DNA of 58,511 bases, taken from positions 1 to 58,511 of the forward strand of contig JABDLI010000212.1 in assembly GCA_013003065.1 (NCBI GenBank). Reading direction: 5' to 3'. This stretch comes from Phycisphaerales bacterium. GTDB lineage: Bacteria; Planctomycetota; Phycisphaerae; Phycisphaerales; SM1A02. The notes under the pieces were generated by a model. It saw nothing but the letters and a program-made list of their open reading frames with translations. It had not been told where the DNA came from and did no database searches. How positions within the stretch are numbered: position 1 is the stretch's first letter; each line of letters begins with the position of its first letter. The position numbers were made by a program, and so were the translations under genes. Shown here one piece after another: positions 35,112-43,431 of this stretch.

Positions 35112-35630
35112 ATGCCCCCTACCTCCCCCGGCCCCCTCCGCCAGCTCGTCGACTGGAGCGCCGCCTTCTGGGCCGGCGTCGCGGCTGGCGTCATCTTCCT
35201 CGGCCTCAACGTGTACGCGGCGCCCGCCGTCATTGGCGGCAACGGCTGGAGCTTCATCCGGCTGCTCGCGGCACCCGTGATGGGCGACGGGGTTCTCGCG
35301 CCGCCTGCGTCCTTCGACGCCGCGATCGCGCTGGTGGGCCTTGGCGTCCACCTGGTGCTCTCCGTCGCGTTCGCGTTGCTGCTCGCGATCGTGATCCACC
35401 GGTGGGGGTTGCTCGTCGGGATGCTCGGCGGCGCGTTGTTCGGGGTCGCGTTGTACGGCATCGTGGTGTACACCGCATCGCTCCTGTTTCCGTGGCTGCT
35501 GACGCTGCAGAGCCCGCTGCTGCTCGCGACGCACGTGATCTTCGGCATCGTCGCCGGCGGTGTGTACGAGACGCTCGAGGTCGAGGAGTTTGCTCCGTCG
35601 CCCGCTGCCGCGGGGGGAGGTAACACATGA
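35112..35630 (+). CDS. hypothetical integral membrane protein
   Basis: This 172-residue protein has about four membrane segments (near 17-40, 69-95, 100-123 and 128-158), short loops and an acidic C-terminal tail. No family is recognised. Its stop overlaps the ATG of the M48 protease gene by 4 nt, so the two are translationally coupled and may work together at the membrane. Confidence 0.75.
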   Translation: MPPTSPGPLRQLVDWSAAFWAGVAAGVIFLGLNVYAAPAVIGGNGWSFIRLLAAPVMGDGVLAPPASFDAAIALVGLGVHLVLSVAFALLLAIVIHRWGLLVGMLGGALFGVALYGIVVYTASLLFPWLLTLQSPLLLATHVIFGIVAGGVYETLEVEEFAPSPAAAGGGNT

Positions 35631-36502
35631 GCCGGCGATTCATTCGCGTCCGGCCCCCGCTGCGTCAGCGGCTCCGACCCGGCCGGCTCCCGTTTCGGCC
35701 GCGACGACGGCGGGGCGGCAAGCTCCGGCTGCTCATCGGCGCCGCCATCGCCCTGTTCGCGATCGTGTCGTTCTTCGGCTCGCGGCAGTACAACCCCGTC
35801 ACCGGCGAGAAGCAGTTCGTCGCGCTCGCCCCGCACCAGGAGATCGCGCTTGGTCTCCAGGCGGCGCCGCAGATGATCCGGCAGCACGGCGGCCTCGATC
35901 CCGGTGACCAACGGCAGCGGCTCGTCGACGCCGTCGGCATGCGACTGGTCGAACGCAGCGCCGCCGCCCGGACGGAGTGGCAGTACGAGTTCCATCTGCT
36001 CGCCGACACGCAGACCATCAACGCCTTCGCCCTCCCCGGCGGACAGTGCTTCATCACGGCGGCGCTCTTCGACCGACTCGAGACCGAGGGCCAGCTCGCG
36101 GGCGTGCTCGGCCACGAAATCGGCCACGTCGTCGCGCGGCACGGCGCGCAGAAGATGGCCAAGAGCAAGCTGACCCAAGGCCTGACCGGCGCGGTGCTGG
36201 TCGCCACCGACAGCGCGGAGAGCACGCTGCTTACGCAGATGATCGCGCAGATGGTCAACATGAAGTACGGACGCGACGACGAGCTGCAGTCCGACGAGCT
36301 GGGCGTCCGCTTCATGGCCGACGCCGGCTACGACCCCCGCGCCATGCTCGCAGTCATGCGTATCCTCGCGGAGGCATCATCCGGCTCGCGACCGCCGGAG
36401 TTCTTCAGCACGCATCCGAATCCGGACAATCGGCTGGCCCGGATCGAACGCGCGATCGGCGAGGTGTTTCCCGGTGGCGTGCCGGCGGGGCTCGAGCCCT
36501 GA
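35627..36502 (+). CDS. M48-family membrane-anchored zinc metallopeptidase
   Basis: This 291-residue protein has a very basic N terminus (1-33), one membrane segment (about 34-50) and a peptidase domain with the zinc motif HEIGH (H163, E164, H167) followed by VVARHGAQK. The third ligand is expected in the ELQSDELGVRFM segment. Family members (LoiP/BepA-like) act in envelope protein quality control. Start overlaps the upstream membrane-protein gene by 4 nt. Confidence 0.9.
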   Translation: MSRRFIRVRPPLRQRLRPGRLPFRPRRRRGGKLRLLIGAAIALFAIVSFFGSRQYNPVTGEKQFVALAPHQEIALGLQAAPQMIRQHGGLDPGDQRQRLVDAVGMRLVERSAAARTEWQYEFHLLADTQTINAFALPGGQCFITAALFDRLETEGQLAGVLGHEIGHVVARHGAQKMAKSKLTQGLTGAVLVATDSAESTLLTQMIAQMVNMKYGRDDELQSDELGVRFMADAGYDPRAMLAVMRILAEASSGSRPPEFFSTHPNPDNRLARIERAIGEVFPGGVPAGLEP

Positions 36503-36511
36503 GCGCGAATC

Positions 36512-36622
36512 GTGCCACGGACAGCGAAGCGTCGGTGCCGTCGGCGTCCATTGCAAAGGGGGGTTCGACTCCCCCGCGTGATGGACGACGCACGGCACGG
36601 ACGCTTCGCTGTCCGTGGCACC
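36512..36622. repeat. 28-bp inverted repeat (GGTGCCAC family)
   Basis: Arms at 36512-36539 and 36594-36622 are complementary over 28 nt with one mismatch. The spacer shares GTC.GCGTCCATT and GACTCCCC with the element at 8508-8619. As there, it occupies the gap between two convergent genes. Confidence 0.85.
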
Positions 36623-36644
36623 ATTGTCCGTCGTACCACTGGGC

Positions 36645-37238
36645 TCAGGTGTCCTGATCCTCGGGCTCCCCGCCCAGCGCGGCCCAGTCGCCGCGACGAA
36701 AGGCGACCAGGATCCACACCACGACCGGCATCACGTACCACGTGAACGTCGATCGGGAGACCGCATTGCGCGCCAGGTTCATCACCGACTCGAGAAACCC
36801 GTCGACCTGGATCACCCGGATCGTGTCGAGATCCTCGCAGACGTGCAGCAGAATCCGCAACGCCACGAGCACGCAGACGATCGGCAGGCCCCACAGCAAG
36901 GCGCGACCGCGGCGTCGCCAGGTGAGGGGCGTCGCGATGACCAGGGCGATCAGGATCGCCGTCGGCGTGTAGCCGAGGTACCGGGCGCTCAGCTTCATGC
37001 GGCTGGCGCCGCCGTTGCGTTTGTTCTGGATGTGAACGAGCGTGTCGACGTACTTGTCGGCCTCGGGGAGCGGCTGGAAACGAATCGTGACCCCGGGTCC
37101 GTACGACGGAACGACCATCGAGCCGCCGAATCGGAACATCGCCTGGTAGACGCCGTCCACGAGGGGCCACGCCGCCGTCAGGACGGCGTACAGCACGATC
37201 GCCTTGACGAGAAACACGACGATCGGCCGCCACGGCAT
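36645..37238 (-). CDS. exosortase-associated integral membrane protein
   Basis: This 197-residue protein has an N-terminal membrane segment, an extracytoplasmic domain (about 30-95, with YGPGVTIRFQPLPEADKYV) and membrane segments around 95-120, 125-145 and 170-185. Its ATG shares one base with the exosortase stop codon (TGATG), so the two are strictly coupled. Position and layout resemble the membrane protein that accompanies XrtH-type exosortases, a comparison from memory of that family. The alternative upstream ATG at 37292 would overlap the exosortase gene. Confidence 0.65.
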   Translation of the reverse strand: MPWRPIVVFLVKAIVLYAVLTAAWPLVDGVYQAMFRFGGSMVVPSYGPGVTIRFQPLPEADKYVDTLVHIQNKRNGGASRMKLSARYLGYTPTAILIALVIATPLTWRRRGRALLWGLPIVCVLVALRILLHVCEDLDTIRVIQVDGFLESVMNLARNAVSRSTFTWYVMPVVVWILVAFRRGDWAALGGEPEDQDT

Positions 37239-37831
37239 CACGGCGAGTTGCTCCGCGGACGTCGTGTCGCCCAGATTGCCCAGGCAATCCACAGAAGCAT
37301 GGCGGCGAGGATGAAGACCGGTTGCCAGACGTCGACGTGCATCGTCTCGAACGCCTCCGGCCAGAAGACGCCGGTGTAATAGAGCGAGATAATGCGCACG
37401 AGGTTGAGGACGACCAGGATCGCCACGCCGACGGCGAGCCCCGGCAGCTTCCGTTTCAGGGGGGCGGGGAAGGCGATGACCGCGGCGGCAAACAACGCCG
37501 ACGGCTCGATGGCGTCGCAGCCCTGCGCGATCTGGAGATTGAAGCGGGGCGAGAATACGCTGACGTCAGTCGCGTTGGCCTGCTCCTGGAACACCCGAAG
37601 AATGAACGCCGAGACCGAGGCGTTGAGCCGAAGGTACGGCAGCCAGACGTGATCGGTGAACCAGGCGATCGTGCGGAAGGCGTAGAACAGGCCCATGCAC
37701 ACCGCGAAGATCCCGACGAACTGGACGATCGGCCGTTTCCCCCGCGCTGCGTCCGCCCACCACGACGACCGCGGGGGCGCCGACGCACGCGGGGGCGTCG
37801 GTCGGGGGCGTTTCTTCTTGGATCGCGGCAC
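37238..37831 (-). CDS. exosortase (archaeosortase/exosortase family, XrtH-like)
   Basis: This 197-residue membrane transpeptidase candidate should cut C-terminal sorting signals from exported proteins. After a basic, proline-rich N terminus (1-35) there are several membrane segments. The family catalytic residues are visible as C105 (AQGCDAIEPSALF), R146 (VLNLVRIISLYY) and H165 (FETMHVDVWQ). The start is GTG with GGGAG 5 nt upstream; an upstream small membrane gene ends 12 nt earlier. No protein in this window ends with a typical CTERM signal (motif, hydrophobic helix, Arg cluster), so its substrates lie elsewhere or use another tag. Confidence 0.85.
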   Translation of the reverse strand: MPRSKKKRPRPTPPRASAPPRSSWWADAARGKRPIVQFVGIFAVCMGLFYAFRTIAWFTDHVWLPYLRLNASVSAFILRVFQEQANATDVSVFSPRFNLQIAQGCDAIEPSALFAAAVIAFPAPLKRKLPGLAVGVAILVVLNLVRIISLYYTGVFWPEAFETMHVDVWQPVFILAAMLLWIAWAIWATRRPRSNSP

Positions 37832-37843
37832 GGTGGCTCCCTG

Positions 37844-38059
37844 CTACTCGTGATCGATCGGATCCATCGGGGCGAGCCACAAATGGACGAGGTAGGCAAC
37901 GATCGGCGTGCAGATCAGCGTCCCCGTCGTGTCGACGGTGCTGATCGGCCCGGAGACGAGGTAGATCACCACGAACGTGACCAGCACCGCGAACATCACG
38001 ATGATGAGCACGCGAAGGAAAAGGCCGGGTACGAAGAGCGGTGGTGATGGTCCGTCCAT
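37844..38059 (-). CDS. small two-helix membrane protein of the exosortase operon
   Basis: This 71-residue protein has two hydrophobic segments (about 14-36 and 46-63) joined by SGPISTVDTTGT. GGAGG lies 8 nt before the ATG. It is the first gene of the exosortase operon, 12 nt ahead of the exosortase GTG. No family is recognised; it may stabilise or regulate the exosortase. Confidence 0.7.
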   Translation of the reverse strand: MDGPSPPLFVPGLFLRVLIIVMFAVLVTFVVIYLVSGPISTVDTTGTLICTPIVAYLVHLWLAPMDPIDHE

Positions 38060-38114
38060 GGGCGAGTCCTCCCCCCTCCTGATCGGAGCGGTGTCCCCCG
38101 GACATGAGATTTGG

Positions 38115-38142
38115 GCGCCGACAAAGAGCCGTTAGTCGGCGC
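38115..38142 (-). terminator. hairpin overlapping the stop codon of the choice-of-anchor E gene
   Basis: GCGCCGAC and GTCGGCGC form a perfect 8-bp stem with a 12-nt loop containing the TAA stop. It lies between this gene and the exosortase operon. There is no T tract, so it may only attenuate readthrough. Confidence 0.35.
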
Positions 38143-38902
38143 ACGAACCCCAGGCGGCGAGGATCGTGGTCAGGTCGCGAAAGTCGACGAATCCGTCACC
38201 GGTCACGTCGGCGCCGCACGCGTCACAGGGCCCCCAACGGGCCAGCACCAGCAACAGATCGGCAAACTCCACCCGCCCATCACCGTCGAGATCGGCGGGG
38301 CACACGGGGTCGTACCCGAACGTCACCATCAGCATGCCCGTCACCGCGAAGTCCGAGATGCGCACGGTGAGGTCGGTGGTCAGGCTGACGGCGACCTCGG
38401 CGGCCACCTCGAGCCCGACCGGAAGGGGCTCCGCGCCGATGAACTGCTCGAGGTCGGTCCGCGTCTCGCGACTCAGCACCAGCGGCACCGACAGGGTGCC
38501 GAAATCCCAGAAGTCCGGTCCGCTCCCGGTGACACCGTCGCTCGGCCCGACCGATCCGTCGGTGATGTCGACCCGGCTGAACGAGCCGTCGTCGACGAGT
38601 GTGCCGAAGTTCACCACCCCCGTTCCCGCCACCTGCGTGGCAATGTCGGGCGCGGGCAAACGCGACTCGTTCTCGACCGACACGTCGGCGGCCACGGCCG
38701 CGATGACATCGACCTGGACGGAACGCAGCGTGCGGGTGCCGGATGCGTCGTCGAACCGTGGGAAGAGCAACTCGACGCTCGCGGGAGAGAGCGGGAACCC
38801 GAACGCCTGCGCGTGAACTTCTTGTTCGAGCGGGCCGGCGCCGACGTCCGCACCCGAAACCAGGATCAGACCGGCGATGAGCTGTGCCGACACACGATTC
38901 AT
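38132..38902 (-). CDS. secreted choice-of-anchor E domain protein with GC-type dockerin
   Basis: This 256-residue exported protein has a signal peptide (about 1-23) and a beta-rich domain matching the choice-of-anchor E family (LLFPRFDDASGTRTLRSVQV, later LEQFIGAEPL). The C terminus is a GC-type dockerin: two EF-hand-like repeats (DLDGDGRVEFADLLLVLARW and DVTGDGFVDFRDL) joined through a Cys-containing linker. The domain family is named because its members carry various C-terminal anchors; here the anchor is the dockerin. The ATG at 38902 is preferred over the TTG two codons earlier. TATAGT lies about 60 nt upstream. Confidence 0.85.
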   Translation of the reverse strand: MNRVSAQLIAGLILVSGADVGAGPLEQEVHAQAFGFPLSPASVELLFPRFDDASGTRTLRSVQVDVIAAVAADVSVENESRLPAPDIATQVAGTGVVNFGTLVDDGSFSRVDITDGSVGPSDGVTGSGPDFWDFGTLSVPLVLSRETRTDLEQFIGAEPLPVGLEVAAEVAVSLTTDLTVRISDFAVTGMLMVTFGYDPVCPADLDGDGRVEFADLLLVLARWGPCDACGADVTGDGFVDFRDLTTILAAWGSCAD

Positions 38903-38962
38903 CTTCAACCCCGAGAACCCCCACGCGGTCCGCCTCGATCCGCTGATTGCTTCCGCCCCCGT

Positions 38963-38968
38963 ACTATA
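38963..38968 (-). promoter_or_regulatory. candidate -10 box of the choice-of-anchor E gene
   Basis: TATAGT reads on the minus strand 60 nt before the ATG, identical to the tRNA-Ile box. It lies in the 108-nt gap behind the HAF-repeat gene. Confidence 0.4.
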
Positions 38969-39010
38969 CCCGACCGCATGATCGCAGCGTCGTGGGTCCG
39001 CTCGCCGCGG

Positions 39011-40282
39011 TCAGCGGCAGACGCCCCAGCCCGCGAGCACCGCCAGCAGATCGGTCAAGCCGACGACACCGTCGCCGTCGAGGTCGGCCGGGCACCCCGG
39101 GCACACGCCCCATTGGTCGAGCACGGCGATGAGATCGGTGAACCCCACGTCCCCCGAGGCGTCGACGTCGCCCGCGCAGGGAGTCGGCAGCGTCGCGATC
39201 CACGCCTCGCGGTCGCCGAGCGGGTTGAGACCGTGCCCGACGATCACGGTGCCGTCGGTCGAGATGCCCGTGATCCGGTCGAGCTGCCAACCCGTCACAT
39301 CGACCCCGGCCGCGGCGAGGCGATCGGCGAACCGCTCGAGGCGACCGTCCGCCGTCCAGAGCACGGCCTCACGCCCGACGTCCGACGTGGCGTACCCGCC
39401 GATCAGCCGGCCGTCACCCGAAACGGCCTCCGCCTCGCTGCGTTCCTCGCCACCGGGAAGGTCGTCCAGGGCGACGAGACCAGCGGCGTCGGTGAAGACG
39501 AACGCAAGCCGGCCTTCCGCCGTGAAGCTGTAGCCGGCGATGACGGCGCCGTCATCGCTCGTGGCCGTCGCAATGCTCAGGTACGTCCCGCCGGGGATCT
39601 CGCCGAGCCCCTCCATGCCGCCGGCTTCCGTCCAGCGCATCGCCTGGACGCCCTCCTCGGATCGGCTCCAGCCGACGACCACGTGTCCGTCGCCGCTCAC
39701 CGCGCGCGCCTCGCTGCCGAAGTCGCCGCCCTCGAGGTCGCCCAGACCGAAGATCCCGCGTGGTGAGTGGATGTACGCCTCGCGACCGGACGCGGCCGAG
39801 TCGCTTCCCACGATGACGGTTCCGTCACGCGAGATCCCCGTGGCGGTCGCGCCGCCGATGCCGCCGCCGGGCAGCTCCGGCAACGCAACGAGCCCGCTCG
39901 CGAGCGTCCACCGAAACGCGAGGTCGACGCCGACGTGACCCTGACCGACGATGACCGTGCCGCCGTCGCTGGCCGCCATGGCTTCGCTCTCGAAGCTCGT
40001 GCCCCGCAGATCGCCCATCGCGATCATTCCCGTCGCGGCGGTCCACCGGAACGCCTCGCAGCAACCGGCCTCGCCCGTGGTGCCGTGCAGTGAGTAGCTC
40101 ACGCCGACGACGGTGCCGCCGTCACCCGACACCCCCGACGCCCGGCTGTGATAGTCACCCCCCGGCAGATCCCCGAGCGCGGTGAACGACGCGTCACCCG
40201 CCCCCGACACGCCGGCCGGGAGCGTCAACGCGGCCACCATCGTCATTCGGACCGTCTTCAACCGCATCGCGTCTTGCATCAT
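39011..40282 (-). CDS. secreted HAF-repeat protein with GC-type dockerin
   Basis: This 423-residue exported protein has a signal peptide (about 1-29) and about seven repeats of the extracellular HAF type. Each has a LGDLPGG-like loop, a SGDG segment and an AFRWT-like strand (LGDLPGGDYHSRASGVSGDG is the first). They probably form a beta-propeller. The last 55 residues are a GC-type dockerin (DVDASGDVGFTDLIAVLDQW, CPGCPADLDGDGVVGLTDLL). Function is unknown; such repeats are common in planctomycete secretomes. Three nearby ATGs (40282, 40279, 40267) are possible starts and none has a clear Shine-Dalgarno. Confidence 0.85.
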   Translation of the reverse strand: MMQDAMRLKTVRMTMVAALTLPAGVSGAGDASFTALGDLPGGDYHSRASGVSGDGGTVVGVSYSLHGTTGEAGCCEAFRWTAATGMIAMGDLRGTSFESEAMAASDGGTVIVGQGHVGVDLAFRWTLASGLVALPELPGGGIGGATATGISRDGTVIVGSDSAASGREAYIHSPRGIFGLGDLEGGDFGSEARAVSGDGHVVVGWSRSEEGVQAMRWTEAGGMEGLGEIPGGTYLSIATATSDDGAVIAGYSFTAEGRLAFVFTDAAGLVALDDLPGGEERSEAEAVSGDGRLIGGYATSDVGREAVLWTADGRLERFADRLAAAGVDVTGWQLDRITGISTDGTVIVGHGLNPLGDREAWIATLPTPCAGDVDASGDVGFTDLIAVLDQWGVCPGCPADLDGDGVVGLTDLLAVLAGWGVCR

Positions 40283-40681
40283 GGAAACGTACCCGCCGGC
40301 GCCGGCCCGATCCAGCCATTTCCCGACAGAGCGCGCAACGAAGCACCGCCGTCGCCAGCGGTGCTCCGAGGAGGAAAGAAGGAGAAGAAAGGCATGAGAA
40401 CGGGCGCCGCGGATCGCCGGGGCAGGGCGGTCCGCCAACCCGCGGGCCCACCTCCCATGACCGCGAACGCCGTGCCAATGCGACGGCAAAAGTGCGGAGA
40501 ATCTCCAAGTCACCACGCGCGAGCCCAGCCGCGGGGCGACAGACGACCGGCGCCCGGGACGGGCCACCCGCATCGGGGCGTTCGCCGCACGTCCAGTGCG
40601 TCGAATGCCCCACCCGCCCGAGAGGCTGGAGGAGCTCGCCCCCGACGGACACGAGCTCCCCAACCTCCGCTTCCGCGGGGT
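40283..40681. other. 399-nt intergenic region
   Basis: No gene is supported here. The region must hold the promoter of the HAF-repeat gene and the 3' end of the upstream paralogue gene. Two stem-loops are visible: 40343-40364 (GCACCGC stem) and 40631-40659. A purine-rich tract (GGAGGAAAGAAGGAGAAG) lies at about 40370-40387. Confidence 0.6.
40631..40659 (-). terminator. probable terminator of the 728-residue paralogue gene
   Basis: GGAGCTCG and CGAGCTCC form a perfect 8-bp stem around a 13-nt loop, 23 nt past the stop. The same stem sequence is used in the terminator of the second paralogue at 43375-43405. Confidence 0.5.
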
Positions 40682-42868
40682 TCAGGTCCCGCCGTCGCCG
40701 AACGGGCACTCCTCGCCGACCAACGCGAAGACGATCTGCAGGTCGGTCAGGTCGACCTCCCCGTCACCGTCCACGTCTTCGGGGCAACCGTCGCACGACG
40801 TCCCGATCAGCGACGCGATTCGCGCGACGTCCATTGCGGTGATGAAGCCGTCACCATCCACGTCGGCCAGGCACTCGCACTCGTCCGGGATTCCGTTCCC
40901 GTTGCAGTCCGTCGGATTGAACGTCACGTCCGGGCCCACCAGGTACAGCTCGAACGGGGCCTCCTGGAAGAACTGCGCAGCGATCCGGATCCAGTACGTC
41001 TTCCCCTTCTCCGCTTCGAAGACGATCTCGAAGTGGTCGATCTCGTTGCAGTCGATCAGGCACTCCGGCGACGGCGGGCAGTCGTCGTACACGCCGTACA
41101 CGAAGTCGACCGGTGGACCTTCCACCGAGACGAACGCCAGACCGTCCCACGCCGGTGCGTACCGGTAGAACACGTCGAACACGCCGACGTACAGACCGCA
41201 GAAGAAGTAGTCCGGCATCTTCGGTCCGAACGCTCCGGTCGTGACGGTCGTGGACTCGTACCTGATGAACGGGCCGATGAACGGCGCTTCGTCGCACTCC
41301 GGGCTCGCCTGCGCGTCTTCATCCAGCTGGTAGAGCGGCATCGTCTCGACATCGTCGGGGATGCCGTTGCCGTTGCAGTCGTCGCCACCGGCAATCGTGA
41401 CGAACGCAAGGCCCGCGAACTTGTCCCCGAGCGCTCCGACGACCACGACCTCACCAAACGGGTCGATGACGCCGAGCAACCGCTGCACCTCTCCGGATGG
41501 CAGCTCCACGCGAATGATCCCCCACAGCTCGCCCGTTCCGGGATGCGTCGCCAGACCGTTGCCGCCGAGGATCTCGCCGACCCCCGTCGTCAGGATCATG
41601 GGAATCTCGTCGATCGTCGACGCGTCCGTCGGGTCGATGATCCGAAGGAACGCGCTGCCCTTGTCGACCGAGTAGAGCCCGATGCCATCGCCCGCCGCCG
41701 GGAGCGCCGCGAACGCGAGCCCCTTCGCCTGATGATCGAGATCCCCGATCACCGTCGCCACCCCGTCGGTCGTCACGCGGAACAGCGGGTAATCGGCGCC
41801 GTGATCCTGCTTCCACAGGAACACGTTCTCTTCGGGCCACCACACGATGGCCTGGGCCTCTTCGTCGATCAGGTCGGTCGTGCTGATGTCGATGTCCGTC
41901 GTCGCACAGGAGGACCCGTTGCCGATGCCGTCCACCGTCTCGAAGATGACCCCGTCGAGCGTCGTGGGATCGAACGGGCCGACGTGTCCCGAGGCGTGGT
42001 AGAGCCGGCCATCGGTCCCGTTGAACGCGATCGTTTCCCCGTCATCGCCGCGACCGAGCCCGCAGATGAACTCGATCGACGCGTCATCCGTGCTGATGCT
42101 GAACAGCGACTCGGGCGTGTCGGCCCCGTCGCCGGTCACGCCGATCAGCTCGAACGCGCCGCCGATGGTCCCGCACTGCAGCTCCCGCATCATCACGTCC
42201 CGACCGACCGCCGGGTTCAGGAAGGTGTCGCTGAGGAAGCCGTTGAAGAAGACGCAGCCGCTGCGCGCCACGATCGCCTCGCCGGTCCCCGGCGTGTCGG
42301 TGGCGATCGTCGTCCCCCCGGTCACGCCGTAGGAGAAGGTGCCCCACCCCGGGTTGACGAGCGCCCCGGCGAGGCCATCCAGGGTCTCGCCTCCCACCCC
42401 GTCCATCATGCCGAGGTTGGTGGTTTGCGTGTAGCCGAATCCGAGGCCGGCGAGGTACGGCGGCGCCGGTTCAACCACCCGCCAGTCGCTGACTATTACG
42501 ACGCCGTCGGGGTTCGCGACGATCCAGGCGGCCAGATCGTCCTCCCACACGCTCTCGCCGCCGGCGTTCTGGTGCGCTGCGATCACGTGCGTGTACGCCC
42601 CGGTCTGGAGCTCCGTCTCGAAGTCGGCGGGATCGACCACCATCGTGAACGACCACCCCAACGCGTCCAACGCGGCCTGGTAGGCGCTCGTGCCGAGTAC
42701 GAAATCCTCGTAGAACAGGACGTTCGGGCCCCCGGCGAGCCCGACGACCTCGGTCGTGCCGGAATGGACCGCCATCAGCTTCGCCGCATTCTGTCGTGAT
42801 TGCGGCGGGCCGACGCCTGCGCTCATCAGCAGAGCGACCGCAACCGTCATCGTGCTTTGCTTCCACAT
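40682..42868 (-). CDS. secreted GATase-like/propeller protein with dockerin, paralogue A
   Basis: This 728-residue exported protein has a signal peptide (about 1-20). Its N-terminal domain resembles glutamine-amidotransferase-like folds (NVLFYEDFVLGTSAYQAALD, YTHVIAAHQNAGG). A middle propeller-like region follows (LYHASGHVGPFD, HQAKGLAFAALP). Then come a DCNGNGIPDDVE repeat, a beta domain (FEIVFEAEKGKTYWIR), a second DCNGNGIPDECE repeat and a dockerin-like pair ending CPFGDGGT. ATG 42868 has GGAGG 7-8 nt upstream. It is a close tandem paralogue of the gene at 43432-46269 but lacks that gene's von Willebrand A insertion. Molecular function is unknown. Confidence 0.85.
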   Translation of the reverse strand: MWKQSTMTVAVALLMSAGVGPPQSRQNAAKLMAVHSGTTEVVGLAGGPNVLFYEDFVLGTSAYQAALDALGWSFTMVVDPADFETELQTGAYTHVIAAHQNAGGESVWEDDLAAWIVANPDGVVIVSDWRVVEPAPPYLAGLGFGYTQTTNLGMMDGVGGETLDGLAGALVNPGWGTFSYGVTGGTTIATDTPGTGEAIVARSGCVFFNGFLSDTFLNPAVGRDVMMRELQCGTIGGAFELIGVTGDGADTPESLFSISTDDASIEFICGLGRGDDGETIAFNGTDGRLYHASGHVGPFDPTTLDGVIFETVDGIGNGSSCATTDIDISTTDLIDEEAQAIVWWPEENVFLWKQDHGADYPLFRVTTDGVATVIGDLDHQAKGLAFAALPAAGDGIGLYSVDKGSAFLRIIDPTDASTIDEIPMILTTGVGEILGGNGLATHPGTGELWGIIRVELPSGEVQRLLGVIDPFGEVVVVGALGDKFAGLAFVTIAGGDDCNGNGIPDDVETMPLYQLDEDAQASPECDEAPFIGPFIRYESTTVTTGAFGPKMPDYFFCGLYVGVFDVFYRYAPAWDGLAFVSVEGPPVDFVYGVYDDCPPSPECLIDCNEIDHFEIVFEAEKGKTYWIRIAAQFFQEAPFELYLVGPDVTFNPTDCNGNGIPDECECLADVDGDGFITAMDVARIASLIGTSCDGCPEDVDGDGEVDLTDLQIVFALVGEECPFGDGGT

Positions 42869-43057
42869 TCTGTTGCCTCCTCCCGTGGAACGTGGTGACT
42901 TTCGACACCGCAACGGCCGCACGGCACGCTCGGTGACAAACGCGTCGTGTGACGCGTCTCTGGTCTGTCTGGTTGAGCGGCGATCCGGACGCGGCGTCGA
43001 CGCGGCAACGCGCCACCGTGCCTCGCCCGACCAAAGTCCCGAGGGGGGGAACGTGAT

Positions 43058-43074
43058 CGATCGTGCGTCGATCG
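43058..43074. promoter_or_regulatory. conserved CGATCG inverted repeat in leader of paralogue A
   Basis: CGATCG-N5-CGATCG lies about 190 nt upstream of the start in the gene-free stretch 42869-43374. The equivalent element, CGATCG-N6-CGATCG, lies about 180 nt before paralogue B. Other shared blocks are CCGCAACGGCCGC (about 40 nt upstream) and AGGATAT (about 255 nt upstream). Together they suggest a shared promoter and long leader. Confidence 0.5.
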
Positions 43075-43374
43075 TGAGCCTCTCCCTTCGCTCGACGCCG
43101 TCCCCGTGGCAGTCGAACCTAAGGATATTCCGGTCGCCTTATCGACCCGCCCCGACGTCGGTGGGACCGAGGGCTTGAATCCACCGCGCCCGACGTGCGC
43201 AACCACCGTCAGACGCGCGGCTTGGACGCGGCGCCCGGACCGCGCTGACCCATCGAACGGCGCGGGTGCCGCCGGCAATACGGTGCCGAATCCTCATCAC
43301 GATCGACCGCGCGGCGGATCGATCCCACCGTTGCCGTCCCCGCGTCGACGTCCGACCGCGTGGATAGAAGGAAA

Positions 43375-43405
43375 AAGGAGCTCGCCCCCAGGGGACGAGC
43401 TCCTT
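43375..43405 (-). terminator. rho-independent terminator of paralogue B
   Basis: AAGGAGCTCG and CGAGCTCCTT form a perfect 10-bp stem with inner CCCC/GGGG pairing. On the minus strand it runs into a TTTTT tract, 26 nt after the stop codon. Confidence 0.8.
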
Positions 43406-43431
43406 GGCAAGACACGATTGGACGCCGTCGA

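Noticed and set aside
38978-39766. Plus-strand gene starting at ATG 38978 behind a TATACC
   Set aside because: It lies opposite the well-supported HAF-repeat gene, and the TATA-like sequence reads as TATAGT for the minus-strand choice-of-anchor E gene.
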